Below, in pieces: positions 14,862 through 21,190 of a stretch of DNA of 21,190 bases. Position numbers and translations under genes: made by a program. The stretch is taken from assembly GCA_031259875.1 (NCBI GenBank), contig JAIRKW010000149.1, forward strand, positions 1 through 21,190. Reading direction: 5' to 3'. The stretch's first letter is position 1. Each line of letters starts with the position of its first letter. The notes below the pieces were generated by a model. It was not told the DNA's origin. It was given only the letters and a program-made list of their open reading frames with translations, and did no database searches. The stretch is from Campylobacteraceae bacterium. GTDB lineage: Bacteria; Campylobacterota; Campylobacteria; Campylobacterales; Campylobacteraceae.

Positions 14862-15737
14862 GTGCTTTATCTAATTATTGTAACAATATTATGGGCTTTT
14901 TCTTTCAGTCTTATAGGTGAATATTTAATGGGATTAGATAAATATTTTTTAGTATTTATCCGTATCGCTTTAGCTGCAGCTTTATTTGTACCATTTACGA
15001 GATTTCGCAGTGTACCGTTAACTTTGCAACTTCAATTGCTGCTCATAGGCTCTGTACAAATAGGCATAATGTATCTGCTGTTATATCACTCTTACAGCTT
15101 CTTGAGTGTACCTGAAATCTTGCTTTTCACAATATTTACGCCTTTTTATGTAACGCTTATATATGATATTTTAGCTAAACGATTCCGCTTTTTATATCTC
15201 ATAAGCGCAGCGATTGCCGTATTTGGAGCTTTTATTATACGATATGATAATGTAAGCGGTGAATTTTTAACAGGATTTTTACTTATACAAGCCGCAAATA
15301 TCTGTTTTGCAGCAGGTCAAAGCGCATATAAATATGTAGTGGAGAAAAGATGTGAATTTAAGCAGGAAGAAATTTTTGGTTATTTTCACTTTGGCGCACT
15401 CATTGTAACTTCCTTAGCATTTTTAACATTTGGAGATTTCGGAAAAATTGATGCTTCTCTTTCGGAGTGGTTTATTTTAATTTGGCTTGGCTTAGCCGCT
15501 TCCGGAGTCGGATATTTTTTATGGAACAAAGGCGCTACGATGGTAGACGCCGGGGTTCTAGGTATTATGAACAATGCACTGATTCCAGCAGGTCTTATCG
15601 TAAATATTACTATTTGGGGTAAAGTAGAAAATTATATGACTTTGGCTATCGGCACGGCAGTTATACTATTTTCGTTATGGCTTCACGCCAAACTGATGAA
15701 AAAAGATAAATCTATTTGCCAAGACAAAACTTACTAA
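14862..15737 (+). CDS. EamA/DMT family transporter
   Basis: The 291-residue protein is almost entirely hydrophobic, with ten probable membrane helices in two five-helix halves, the layout of drug/metabolite exporters of the EamA family. Family-like spots are an N-terminal LWAFSFSLIGEYL helix, FIRIALAAALFVPF, and in the second half LGLAASGVGYFLWNKGATMVDAG, where DMT proteins usually have a similar GxxxYxxWxxA segment. The substrate cannot be told. The start is GTG at 14862 with AAAGG 6 nt upstream. It is separated from tonB by 186 nt with its own possible operator, so it is probably a separate transcription unit. Its last eight codons lie over the 3' end of the convergent mnmE (26-base overlap). 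Confidence 0.87.
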   Translation: MLYLIIVTILWAFSFSLIGEYLMGLDKYFLVFIRIALAAALFVPFTRFRSVPLTLQLQLLLIGSVQIGIMYLLLYHSYSFLSVPEILLFTIFTPFYVTLIYDILAKRFRFLYLISAAIAVFGAFIIRYDNVSGEFLTGFLLIQAANICFAAGQSAYKYVVEKRCEFKQEEIFGYFHFGALIVTSLAFLTFGDFGKIDASLSEWFILIWLGLAASGVGYFLWNKGATMVDAGVLGIMNNALIPAGLIVNITIWGKVENYMTLAIGTAVILFSLWLHAKLMKKDKSICQDKTY

Positions 15738-17046
15738 ACATCACTTCAAGGATTTCGTCGCGTTCGTAAGCTTCCGTAATGGAAGAGAGAGCATTTATCG
15801 CTTCATTCAAATGAAACGAGAACAGCTCCAATGCGCCGTCTTTTATTAACTCTTGTGCTGTTTTAATGTTGTCTATCGTTTTGCTTACAGCTTCAATTTG
15901 CCTTAGTGATGAGAGTATTATCTCATCACCTGCATCAAGCGTATTTAAATACTCATCCAATGTATCCGTCAAAGGTTTTATATCGTATATACAGCTAAGA
16001 TTCACGGGATTATTTAAAAGTTTTTTGTCAAAACTGTTTTTAAGGTCGCATTTATTTAAAACATGAATAATTTTCTTACCATTACCATCTTGGCTTAAAA
16101 GCTTCAAAATAGCTATATCTTCATTGTCAGCTGCTCTTGCATTATCAAAAACAGCAATAATAATGTCAGCCGATTCTACCGCCTTCAAAGAGCGTTCTAT
16201 GCCTATGCGCTCTATTTCGTTGTCAGATTCCCTAATACCGGCCGTATCTACAAATCTGACTATATGTGTGCCTATCTTTATCTCTTCTTCTATTGTATCT
16301 CTTGTTGTTCCTTCGATATCGCTTGTGATAGCGCGCTCATAACACAAAAGCCTATTCAAAAGCGAACTTTTACCGACATTTGTTTTACCTACAATCGCCA
16401 CTCTAAACCCCTCTATAAGCCCTTCGCGCTGTTTGGAATTTTCCAAAATACGCTCCATTTTTAAGGATAAAGAGTACAGTTTCTCCTCTATTTGCTCTCC
16501 CATATTCTGCGGCAAATCCTCTTCAGCATAATCAATAGTAACTTCAGTAAATGCGATAATTTCGAGTAAATCAACGCGTGCTTTATCGACAAACTCTTTT
16601 AATTCACCTTTTAAATGACGTGACAATAATTTTGCCGCACTGACACTTTTTGTATCTATGAGTTTACCTATAGCTTCAGCCTTGCTCAAATCTATACGTC
16701 CGTTTAAAAATGCCCTTTTTGTAAATTCTCCCGGATTTGCAAGTCTGGCACCTTGCCTTAAAACAGCTTCCAAAATCATATTTGCCGTAACTATGCCACC
16801 ATGACATTGAAACTCAACCACATCTTCAGCCGTATAACTATGGGGCGCTTTAAAATAGACAATAATAGCTTGGTCTAAAACTTCGCCGATTTCATTATAA
16901 ATGTAAGAAAGAGCGGCATATCTTGGAGTTAAAACTTTTTTGCCGCTCAAAAGAAGAGCTATTTTGTAGGCTCTATCTCCACTTACTCTTACAATCGCGA
17001 TAGAGCCTACTCCATACGCAGTCGCGACAGCGGCAATAGTACCTAT
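15712..17046 (-). CDS. mnmE: tRNA modification GTPase MnmE, with a probable ATA start
   Basis: With MnmG, MnmE installs the aminomethyl-type modification at wobble U34 of certain tRNAs. The 444-residue protein contains the N-terminal folate-binding domain (TIAAVATAYGVGSIAIVRVS, residues 3-22), helical domain, and an inserted GTPase domain with G1 GKTNVGKS at 220-227, GTTRDT, G3 DTAGIRE at 267-273 and G4 NKCD at 331-334; it ends with the diagnostic FCLGK, Cys441. No ATG, GTG or TTG occurs in frame between the upstream stop (17056-17058) and residue 33 (TTG at 16950), which is far too late. ATA at 17046 fits the family N-terminus, has AGGA 7 nt upstream, and overlaps the jag stop as ATAG. ATT at 17037 is the other choice. 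The 3' end overlaps the convergent transporter gene. Confidence 0.93.
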   Translation of the reverse strand: MGTIAAVATAYGVGSIAIVRVSGDRAYKIALLLSGKKVLTPRYAALSYIYNEIGEVLDQAIIVYFKAPHSYTAEDVVEFQCHGGIVTANMILEAVLRQGARLANPGEFTKRAFLNGRIDLSKAEAIGKLIDTKSVSAAKLLSRHLKGELKEFVDKARVDLLEIIAFTEVTIDYAEEDLPQNMGEQIEEKLYSLSLKMERILENSKQREGLIEGFRVAIVGKTNVGKSSLLNRLLCYERAITSDIEGTTRDTIEEEIKIGTHIVRFVDTAGIRESDNEIERIGIERSLKAVESADIIIAVFDNARAADNEDIAILKLLSQDGNGKKIIHVLNKCDLKNSFDKKLLNNPVNLSCIYDIKPLTDTLDEYLNTLDAGDEIILSSLRQIEAVSKTIDNIKTAQELIKDGALELFSFHLNEAINALSSITEAYERDEILEVMFSKFCLGK

Positions 17047-17903
17047 GTATTTTTCCTATTAAACTCGTTTATAACGATAAATCTCCCGCCGTCTTTGCCA
17101 TTTTTGATGCCAACATACTTTTCAGGAAATTCGCCGCGAAGTCTCTCGAGTGCAATTTTTATCAAAATACCGTCAAGTATTTTTGTCTGTCCTCTGCCTT
17201 GTGTACGTACGCGTTCAATGATAGGCTCTAAATAACGCCCTATCATCTCCTCTTGATTTTTCAAAAACTCAGCTATTTCAAGCCTGATACCAAGAGCGTA
17301 CTTAATATTTATCCAACTGTAGAAAAGATATGAGAGCGCTTTATATCTGCACCCGTCTTTTCCTATCAAAAGCGCAGCATCGGGTCCGTCAATCTTTATT
17401 AAAAGTGTATCATCATCATAAACTGATACGCTAATATCCGCAATCTCAAAGCAAAGATTTGCAAAAAGTGATTTTATTTTATCCTGCACTTCATAAATAA
17501 TATTTTTAGGATTAATCTTCTCTTTATGAAATTTATCATCAAAAGGGGTGGCAACAGAAACGCTCTTTTTGGTAATAGGACGTTCTACTGCAACCGCTTC
17601 CTGTTTTTTTACATTTTCCTGTTTTTTTGGCTCTTGTTTTGAAGCATCCTCCCTTGGTCTGCGCTCTTTTTTGTCGAATTTTTTGTCATAACGTTCGCTT
17701 TTATTATTAAAATTTCGCTCATAACGTTGAGTATTAACATTTGTTTTGCGTCTGACTTCCACAATAGCTTTCTTTTTGCCGATACCCAAAAATCCGCTTT
17801 TAGGATACTGCAAAACTTGTAAATCAAGCTCTGTAACAGAGCAGGACAACTCTTTAGCCGCTTTAGAATAAGCCTCTTCCAGACTGCTTGCTTCTACTCT
17901 CAT
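17043..17903 (-). CDS. jag: Jag/KhpB-type RNA-binding protein (Jag_N, KH, R3H)
   Basis: The 286-residue protein has the Jag_N domain (about 1-50: SSLEEAYSKAAKEL, then KSGFLGIGKKKAIVEV), a low-complexity K/R/E/Q-rich linker (about 55-115), a KH-like domain with LIGKDGCRYKALSYLFYSW (about 178-196) and a C-terminal R3H-like domain (about 225-280) ending RGEFPEKYVGIKN. Such proteins bind RNA and, in Gram-positive bacteria, influence cell envelope and division; the role in this phylum is not established. The ATG overlaps the yidC stop as ATGA, and its TAG stop overlaps the proposed mnmE start. Position between yidC and mnmE is the family's standard location. Confidence 0.9.
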   Translation of the reverse strand: MRVEASSLEEAYSKAAKELSCSVTELDLQVLQYPKSGFLGIGKKKAIVEVRRKTNVNTQRYERNFNNKSERYDKKFDKKERRPREDASKQEPKKQENVKKQEAVAVERPITKKSVSVATPFDDKFHKEKINPKNIIYEVQDKIKSLFANLCFEIADISVSVYDDDTLLIKIDGPDAALLIGKDGCRYKALSYLFYSWINIKYALGIRLEIAEFLKNQEEMIGRYLEPIIERVRTQGRGQTKILDGILIKIALERLRGEFPEKYVGIKNGKDGGRFIVINEFNRKNT

Positions 17904-19483
17904 TGCTTCGCCTTCTCCTTCTCTTGCTCTTTTAAGCGTTTAAAATGCCTATTTACATACATTTGCTGAAAAATGGAGAAAAGATTATTTATAAACCAAT
18001 ACAATGTAAGACCCGCCGGAAACCACAAGAAAAAGAATGTAAATATAAGCGGTAAAAATTTCATAATCTTCTCTTGCATTGGGTCAGTGAAAGTTGTCGG
18101 CGTCATCTTTTGCTGTAAAAACATAGTAAGTCCCATAGCGATAGGGAGTATAAAATAAGGATCTTTCTCCGCCAAATCCTGCACCCACAAAATCCACTCT
18201 GCATTTTTAAGCTCTATAGTATTAAACAGCATTTTGTAAATCGCAAAAAATATAGGTATCTGTATGAGTATCGGCAAACAGCCGCCCATAGGATTTGCAC
18301 CGTGTTTTTTATACAAATCCATAACATGAATATTTAATTTTTGCTTATCATTTTTGTATTTTTCCTGAAGTTCTTTAACTTTTGGCGCAAGCTCTTTAAG
18401 TTTATTCATAGATACCATTCCGCGATATGTAAGCGGATAAAGAATAAGTCTGATGATTATCGTGATAATAACTATCGACCAGCCCCAGTTTCCAACTTTT
18501 GAATGAATAAAATACAAAAATGAGAAGAGCGGTTTTGATATCCAAGTAAAAAAACCATATTCTATAACATCATCAAGTCTTGTATCTACAGAATGTATAT
18601 TGGCTTTTGATTTGGGTCCTATATAGCCTGTGAGTTTTAAATTTTCTCTGCCTTCTATGAAAATATTCGGATTTTCATCTTTGGCAGGACTTACAATCAC
18701 ATTCAGCTTTTCATCAAAGTTAGCCAGTAAAGTTGTGTAGTATCTATCGCTTGCAGCAGCAAATGAAGCATTTGAAAATGTTGCTGTCTTTTTAATATCG
18801 CCGTCTTCTATCGTCTCTATGGAATCATCGCTCTTTTTGATAATTGCCCCGTGAAATGTATATCCGTCTGCTAAAACATTCGGACGAAAACCTGTTGAAA
18901 TAAAGTATAATTTAGGATTTGTGAGCGATATCTCCGCATTGTAGCCTTTATTTTGTGTAAATGTTATCTTTTTTGTAAGCGTTACGCCATTTAACTCTTG
19001 CGTGAGTATCAAAATTTCCGGTTCATTACCCAAAATTATCTCTTTTTTATCAGCGGTATAAGGATTCTTAAACGCTTCTTCATTTAAAGCTTTATCACTG
19101 AATCTAACTTCTAAAGGCAGCAGCGAAAATGACGCATCTATAAGTTGTATCCTTTCGCCGTTTTCATCTTTAAAATCATTTCCATTGAGAAAATATTTGG
19201 CAATGCGTCCAAGCTTATCTATATATATCTCAAAATCTTCTGCTTCTACTTTAGCGATAATCTCGTCCATATTAACACTTTGCGTACTTATTGGAGCCTC
19301 TGAAGCCGCAGCATTAACCACTTGCGGAGCTTCATTGGATTGCAGTTTTTCAGTATTTGCGGTAGTATTGACACCATCAATTTGCTGCTGCGGGGAGAAG
19401 TAATACGAGTAAAAAACAAAAAATAGTACTGCTAAAACTGTAGCCAAAATCACTCTGCTTTGCGCGCTCATCTTATCTATCAC
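17900..19483 (-). CDS. yidC: Membrane protein insertase YidC
   Basis: YidC inserts and folds inner-membrane proteins alone or with SecYEG. The 527-residue protein has an N-terminal membrane helix (about 8-28), a large periplasmic beta-sandwich domain (about 50-310; TLTKKITFTQNKGYNAEISL) and the five-helix conserved core (about 315-510) with GNWGWSIVIITIIIRLILYP, a coiled cytoplasmic hairpin (LKELAPKVKELQEKYKNDKQ), the signature ANPMGGCLPILIQIPIFFAI and FFFLWFPAGLTLYWFINNLF. Arg342 in the first core helix is the likely hydrophilic-groove arginine. The tail is Lys/Glu rich. The start is GTG at 19483 with AAGGA 6 nt upstream, overlapping the yidD stop; ATG at 19471 is a weaker alternative. Confidence 0.96.
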   Translation of the reverse strand: MIDKMSAQSRVILATVLAVLFFVFYSYYFSPQQQIDGVNTTANTEKLQSNEAPQVVNAAASEAPISTQSVNMDEIIAKVEAEDFEIYIDKLGRIAKYFLNGNDFKDENGERIQLIDASFSLLPLEVRFSDKALNEEAFKNPYTADKKEIILGNEPEILILTQELNGVTLTKKITFTQNKGYNAEISLTNPKLYFISTGFRPNVLADGYTFHGAIIKKSDDSIETIEDGDIKKTATFSNASFAAASDRYYTTLLANFDEKLNVIVSPAKDENPNIFIEGRENLKLTGYIGPKSKANIHSVDTRLDDVIEYGFFTWISKPLFSFLYFIHSKVGNWGWSIVIITIIIRLILYPLTYRGMVSMNKLKELAPKVKELQEKYKNDKQKLNIHVMDLYKKHGANPMGGCLPILIQIPIFFAIYKMLFNTIELKNAEWILWVQDLAEKDPYFILPIAMGLTMFLQQKMTPTTFTDPMQEKIMKFLPLIFTFFFLWFPAGLTLYWFINNLFSIFQQMYVNRHFKRLKEQEKEKAKQ

Positions 19484-19492
19484 GAAAAATCC

Positions 19493-19837
19493 TTAAAATT
19501 TATTTAAACTGCGGAGTGATTTTATGACATAAAAGGAGCTCTTTTTAGTCGGTACAAACCAAACCACAATATTCACATTATTAAACGACTGTCTCAAAAG
19601 CGGAGGCTTTTTAAAAGCGTTTTTTCCTACAGCAGGATAATCGATACCGCCCTTGAAAAGTTGATTGCAACGCAGTATCCTAAGTACGCTTTTCATAAAA
19701 GCCAAAACAAGATTATCATACTCAAACAGTAACTTTGCATATTCTGAACACGTCGGATAATAACGGCAGCTTCCAAAACTAAAAACCGTAAAAAATCTCT
19801 GATAGAGCTTCAAAAACCATAATGCAAATTTTCTCAT
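19493..19837 (-). CDS. yidD: YidD, membrane protein insertion efficiency factor
   Basis: YidD is a small peripheral protein that assists YidC-dependent insertion. The sequence has the family core: an amphipathic N-terminus (MRKFALWFLKLYQRFF), the signature GSCRYYPTCSEYA (about 22-34) and RILRCNQLFKGGIDYPA, with the conserved cysteines. At 114 residues it is longer than the E. coli protein because of a C-terminal extension of about 30 residues (VWFVPTKKSSFYVIKSL); extended forms seem common in Campylobacterota. I prefer ATG at 19837, which forms TGATG with the rnpA stop; GTG at 19840 would add one residue. It lies between rnpA and yidC as in most bacteria. Confidence 0.92.
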   Translation of the reverse strand: MRKFALWFLKLYQRFFTVFSFGSCRYYPTCSEYAKLLFEYDNLVLAFMKSVLRILRCNQLFKGGIDYPAVGKNAFKKPPLLRQSFNNVNIVVWFVPTKKSSFYVIKSLRSLNKF

Positions 19838-20145
19838 CACTTAAAACATTCAAGTCGTTTAAATGACCACAAAAGCGAGCTTTTTAACTGTTTATAATCC
19901 ATATTTTTCAAACCCTCTTTCGCCACAAAGATATAAATACCCTCTTTTAGCTTTTGTTCTGTTTGTGTGAATATTGCTCTAAGCCTTCTTTTGGCGCGGT
20001 TTCTAAGAACAGCGTTACCCACTTTTTTACCTGCGGTAAAACCCGCTTTTTTCTCGTTTGATGTTTTGTAAAAGACCACGGCACCTTCACAGTGCCACTT
20101 ATTTGCAACTTTATAAACTGCTGAAAACTCATCGCTCTTTTTCAA
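19837..20145 (-). CDS. rnpA: Ribonuclease P protein component
   Basis: RnpA is the protein cofactor of RNase P, which trims the 5' ends of tRNA precursors. The 102-residue protein shows the N-terminal SDEFSAVYK block and the RNR signature AGKKVGNAVLRNRAKRRLR (about 38-56), which binds the RNA subunit. No ATG is available: the frame is open further upstream into rpmH, but the first usable start is TTG at 20145, 14 nt after the rpmH stop. The ribosome binding site is poor, so translation is probably coupled to rpmH. The stop overlaps yidD. The order rpmH-rnpA-yidD-yidC is conserved across bacteria and makes the identity secure. Confidence 0.94.
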   Translation of the reverse strand: MKKSDEFSAVYKVANKWHCEGAVVFYKTSNEKKAGFTAGKKVGNAVLRNRAKRRLRAIFTQTEQKLKEGIYIFVAKEGLKNMDYKQLKSSLLWSFKRLECFK

Positions 20146-20159
20146 TGAGCGATAAGAAC

Positions 20160-20294
20160 CTATACTGCCAATCTTCTTCTGCCTTTTGCACGGCGTGCAT
20201 TGATAACTTTTCTGCCGTTTTTGGTTTTCATTCTCGCACGAAATCCATGAGTTCTTTTGCTTGGCGTATTGTGCGGCTGATATGTGCGCTTCAT
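20160..20294 (-). CDS. rpmH: Large ribosomal subunit protein bL34
   Basis: The 44-codon frame encodes a very basic protein beginning MKRTYQPHNTPSKRTHGF, followed by RARMKTKNGRKVINARRAKG and ending RRRLAV. This is the complete, nearly invariant bL34 of the 50S subunit. The ATG has AAAGGA 5 nt upstream. It opens the rpmH-rnpA-yidD-yidC-jag-mnmE unit; TAAAAT about 30 nt upstream on the minus strand (20330-20325) is a possible -10. The gene is only 135 bases long and easily missed by a length cut-off. Confidence 0.97.
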   Translation of the reverse strand: MKRTYQPHNTPSKRTHGFRARMKTKNGRKVINARRAKGRRRLAV

Positions 20295-20324
20295 AAAATT
20301 CCTTTGTAAATAATTTAACGCGAG

Positions 20325-20330
20325 ATTTTA
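20325..20330 (-). promoter_or_regulatory. Possible -10 box for the rpmH operon
   Basis: TAAAAT on the minus strand lies 31 nt before the rpmH ATG in the 59-nt gap after the membrane protein gene. The match is moderate and no -35 is visible. A promoter is expected here because ribosomal protein expression should not depend on the unrelated upstream gene. Confidence 0.3.
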
Positions 20331-20353
20331 CTGTAACATTCTTAAAAAACTAC

Positions 20354-20956
20354 TTAGCGGGCAAATAGAATGCTGTAAATCGGCGAGAAAAAGAATATCC
20401 AAAAAAATACCGTTTCCAAAGCTGCTACGCATATTACAATCCTTGTCAGATTGTAACTTTGCAAAATTAGAATTACTAAAAACGGCAGAATAATAATCAT
20501 CGGCACCATAATCAAAAGAAACAGAACAAAGGCGACAGCATCGGTTCCAATTTTTATAGCAAAAATAGTAATCACAAATAAAACAACAATTGCAATATGA
20601 ACATGTCTTACAACTTTTTTATCCTCTTTATTTACGACAATCTCATTTACTTCATCAGTTTTGGATATTTTTCGGTATAAAATCAACAATGATACAAGAT
20701 ATGGGAAAAAAGTGATTATGGTAAATATATCTTTAGACGAAGTTAAATTCAAAGTTCCAGCAGCATTTTTAATCGGCAATGTACTCAAAAGCATAAACAA
20801 GTGTCCTAAAATTCTAAATAAAAATGCACTTAAAACAGCAAAGAGTATTGTCAATGCGACATAAAAGAGCCACCTTAAAAAACCTTTTTTTAAATAATAT
20901 TTTGTAAAAAACTTTGGATAAATAGGCGCTGTTTTTATATAAAAAGCCAATTGCAC
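20354..20956 (-). CDS. Unidentified multi-span membrane protein (C-terminal part of an apparently frameshifted gene)
   Basis: I do not recognise this protein. The 200-codon frame encodes at least four strongly hydrophobic segments: about 29-58 (WLFYVALTILFAVLSAFLF), 77-94 (IFTIITFFPYLVSLLILY), 118-134 (VHIAIVVLFVITIFAI) and then two or three more between 139 and 197 (VAFVLFLLIMVPMIIILPFLVILIL), with one charged loop (KISKTDEVNEIVVNKEDKKVV). The nominal start is GTG at 20956, without any ribosome binding site and with a stop just upstream. The neighbouring frame, one base earlier, is open from the right window edge down to 20814 and also looks coding, so this is more likely the 3' part of a longer gene broken by a +1 shift than a separate gene. 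It is 59 nt upstream of rpmH with no clear terminator between them. Confidence 0.6.
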   Translation of the reverse strand: MQLAFYIKTAPIYPKFFTKYYLKKGFLRWLFYVALTILFAVLSAFLFRILGHLFMLLSTLPIKNAAGTLNLTSSKDIFTIITFFPYLVSLLILYRKISKTDEVNEIVVNKEDKKVVRHVHIAIVVLFVITIFAIKIGTDAVAFVLFLLIMVPMIIILPFLVILILQSYNLTRIVICVAALETVFFWIFFFSPIYSILFAR

Positions 20957-21190
20957 ATATAAAAATTATCGGAGACATAATATCGTCTATCCAATCACCA
21001 ATAAAACCGGCAGGAGCATTACGATTAACGCGGCTGACATCTATATTTATCAGAAAAAAATGGTCTGACTTAGCCATGTAATTTTTTAAGTTAAATGCAA
21101 AATAAAGAGCGGCGGCAAGATACAGGTTTAATTTATTATAAAAAATCTGAATATTCTGCGCCGCTTTGGAGATTTGAAAAACTCCGCAAA
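20814..21190 (-). CDS. N-terminal part of the same membrane protein, open at the window edge
   Basis: This frame runs in from the right edge without a stop; the last in-window Met is at 21077 but codons upstream of it (for example LYLAAALYFAFNLKNY) look coding, so the true start is outside. It holds one hydrophobic stretch near 21115-21080, a polar segment (INIDVSRVNRNAPAGFIGDW), and a membrane helix at about 20985-20940 (IMSPIIFICAIGFLY). Beyond about 20940 the frame turns to less protein-like sequence, ending CRIDNTLCCFKCIFI, exactly where the other frame becomes a good membrane helix. The function is unknown. Treat both entries together as one frameshifted gene, 20354 to beyond 21190, unless resequencing removes the shift. 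Confidence 0.5.
   Translation of the reverse strand, partial: CGVFQISKAAQNIQIFYNKLNLYLAAALYFAFNLKNYMAKSDHFFLINIDVSRVNRNAPAGFIGDWIDDIMSPIIFICAIGFLYKNSAYLSKVFYKILFKKRFFKVALLCRIDNTLCCFKCIFI

Noticed and set aside
20124..20230. Minus-strand frame starting ATG CAC GCC GTG across the rpmH-rnpA junction (about 23 codons)
   Set aside because: It overlaps two well-established genes, has no ribosome binding site and codes for nothing recognisable.
1..21190. Search for CRISPR arrays, toxin-antitoxin pairs, transposases, phage genes, tRNA and rRNA
   Set aside because: No regularly spaced repeats, transposase motifs, integrase motifs or RNA-gene patterns were seen; nearly all sequence is assigned to core genes.

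Overview
The window is AT-rich DNA from a member of the Campylobacterota (epsilonproteobacteria), most likely a free-living Sulfurimonas-like chemolithotroph. Reasons: the order NrfH then NrfA with a Wolinella-type NrfA N-terminus; the short ExbB-ExbD-TonB set of Helicobacter/Campylobacter type; a MnmE ending in FCLGK; and the run M23 peptidase, lpxC, short TsaB, thrB, YlxR, infB, rbfA, rimP, which as far as I recall matches the C. jejuni Cj0131-Cj0138 region. Genus is inference; no rRNA or marker search was possible.

Layout, left to right. (1) 1-871, minus strand: start of nrfA (cut by the edge) and complete nrfH, the periplasmic nitrite-to-ammonium reductase. (2) 872-1273: the only gene-free stretch over 300 bases, very AT-rich, probably holding the nrf promoter and perhaps a decayed short ORF. 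(3) 1274-13017, minus strand: a long, tightly packed train read from right to left: DHH phosphoesterase, M23 peptidase, lpxC, tsaB-like, thrB, ylxR, infB, rbfA, rimP, ribD, a small c-type cytochrome, ubiE/menG and xseA. Many junctions overlap by 4-17 nt, implying translational coupling. It joins envelope biogenesis, translation initiation and ribosome maturation with riboflavin, threonine and menaquinone synthesis. (4) 13018-13200: divergent promoter region with a good Fur box. (5) 13201-14675, plus strand: exbB-exbD-tonB, energising iron uptake at the outer membrane. (6) 14862-15737, plus strand: an EamA/DMT exporter whose 3' end overlaps the convergent mnmE. (7) 15712-20294, minus strand: rpmH-rnpA-yidD-yidC-jag-mnmE, the conserved bacterial cluster for L34, RNase P protein, membrane insertion and tRNA wobble modification. 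(8) 20354-21190, minus strand: an unidentified multi-span membrane protein that appears to be split by a frameshift and runs off the right edge.

Nearly everything is recognisable core genome; I see no CRISPR array, defence island, insertion sequence, prophage, rRNA or tRNA. The points most worth checking are an mnmE reading frame with no ATG, GTG or TTG near its conserved N-terminus, so that an ATA (or ATT) start is implied, the frameshifted membrane protein at the right end, and the regulatory sites in the divergent exbB region.
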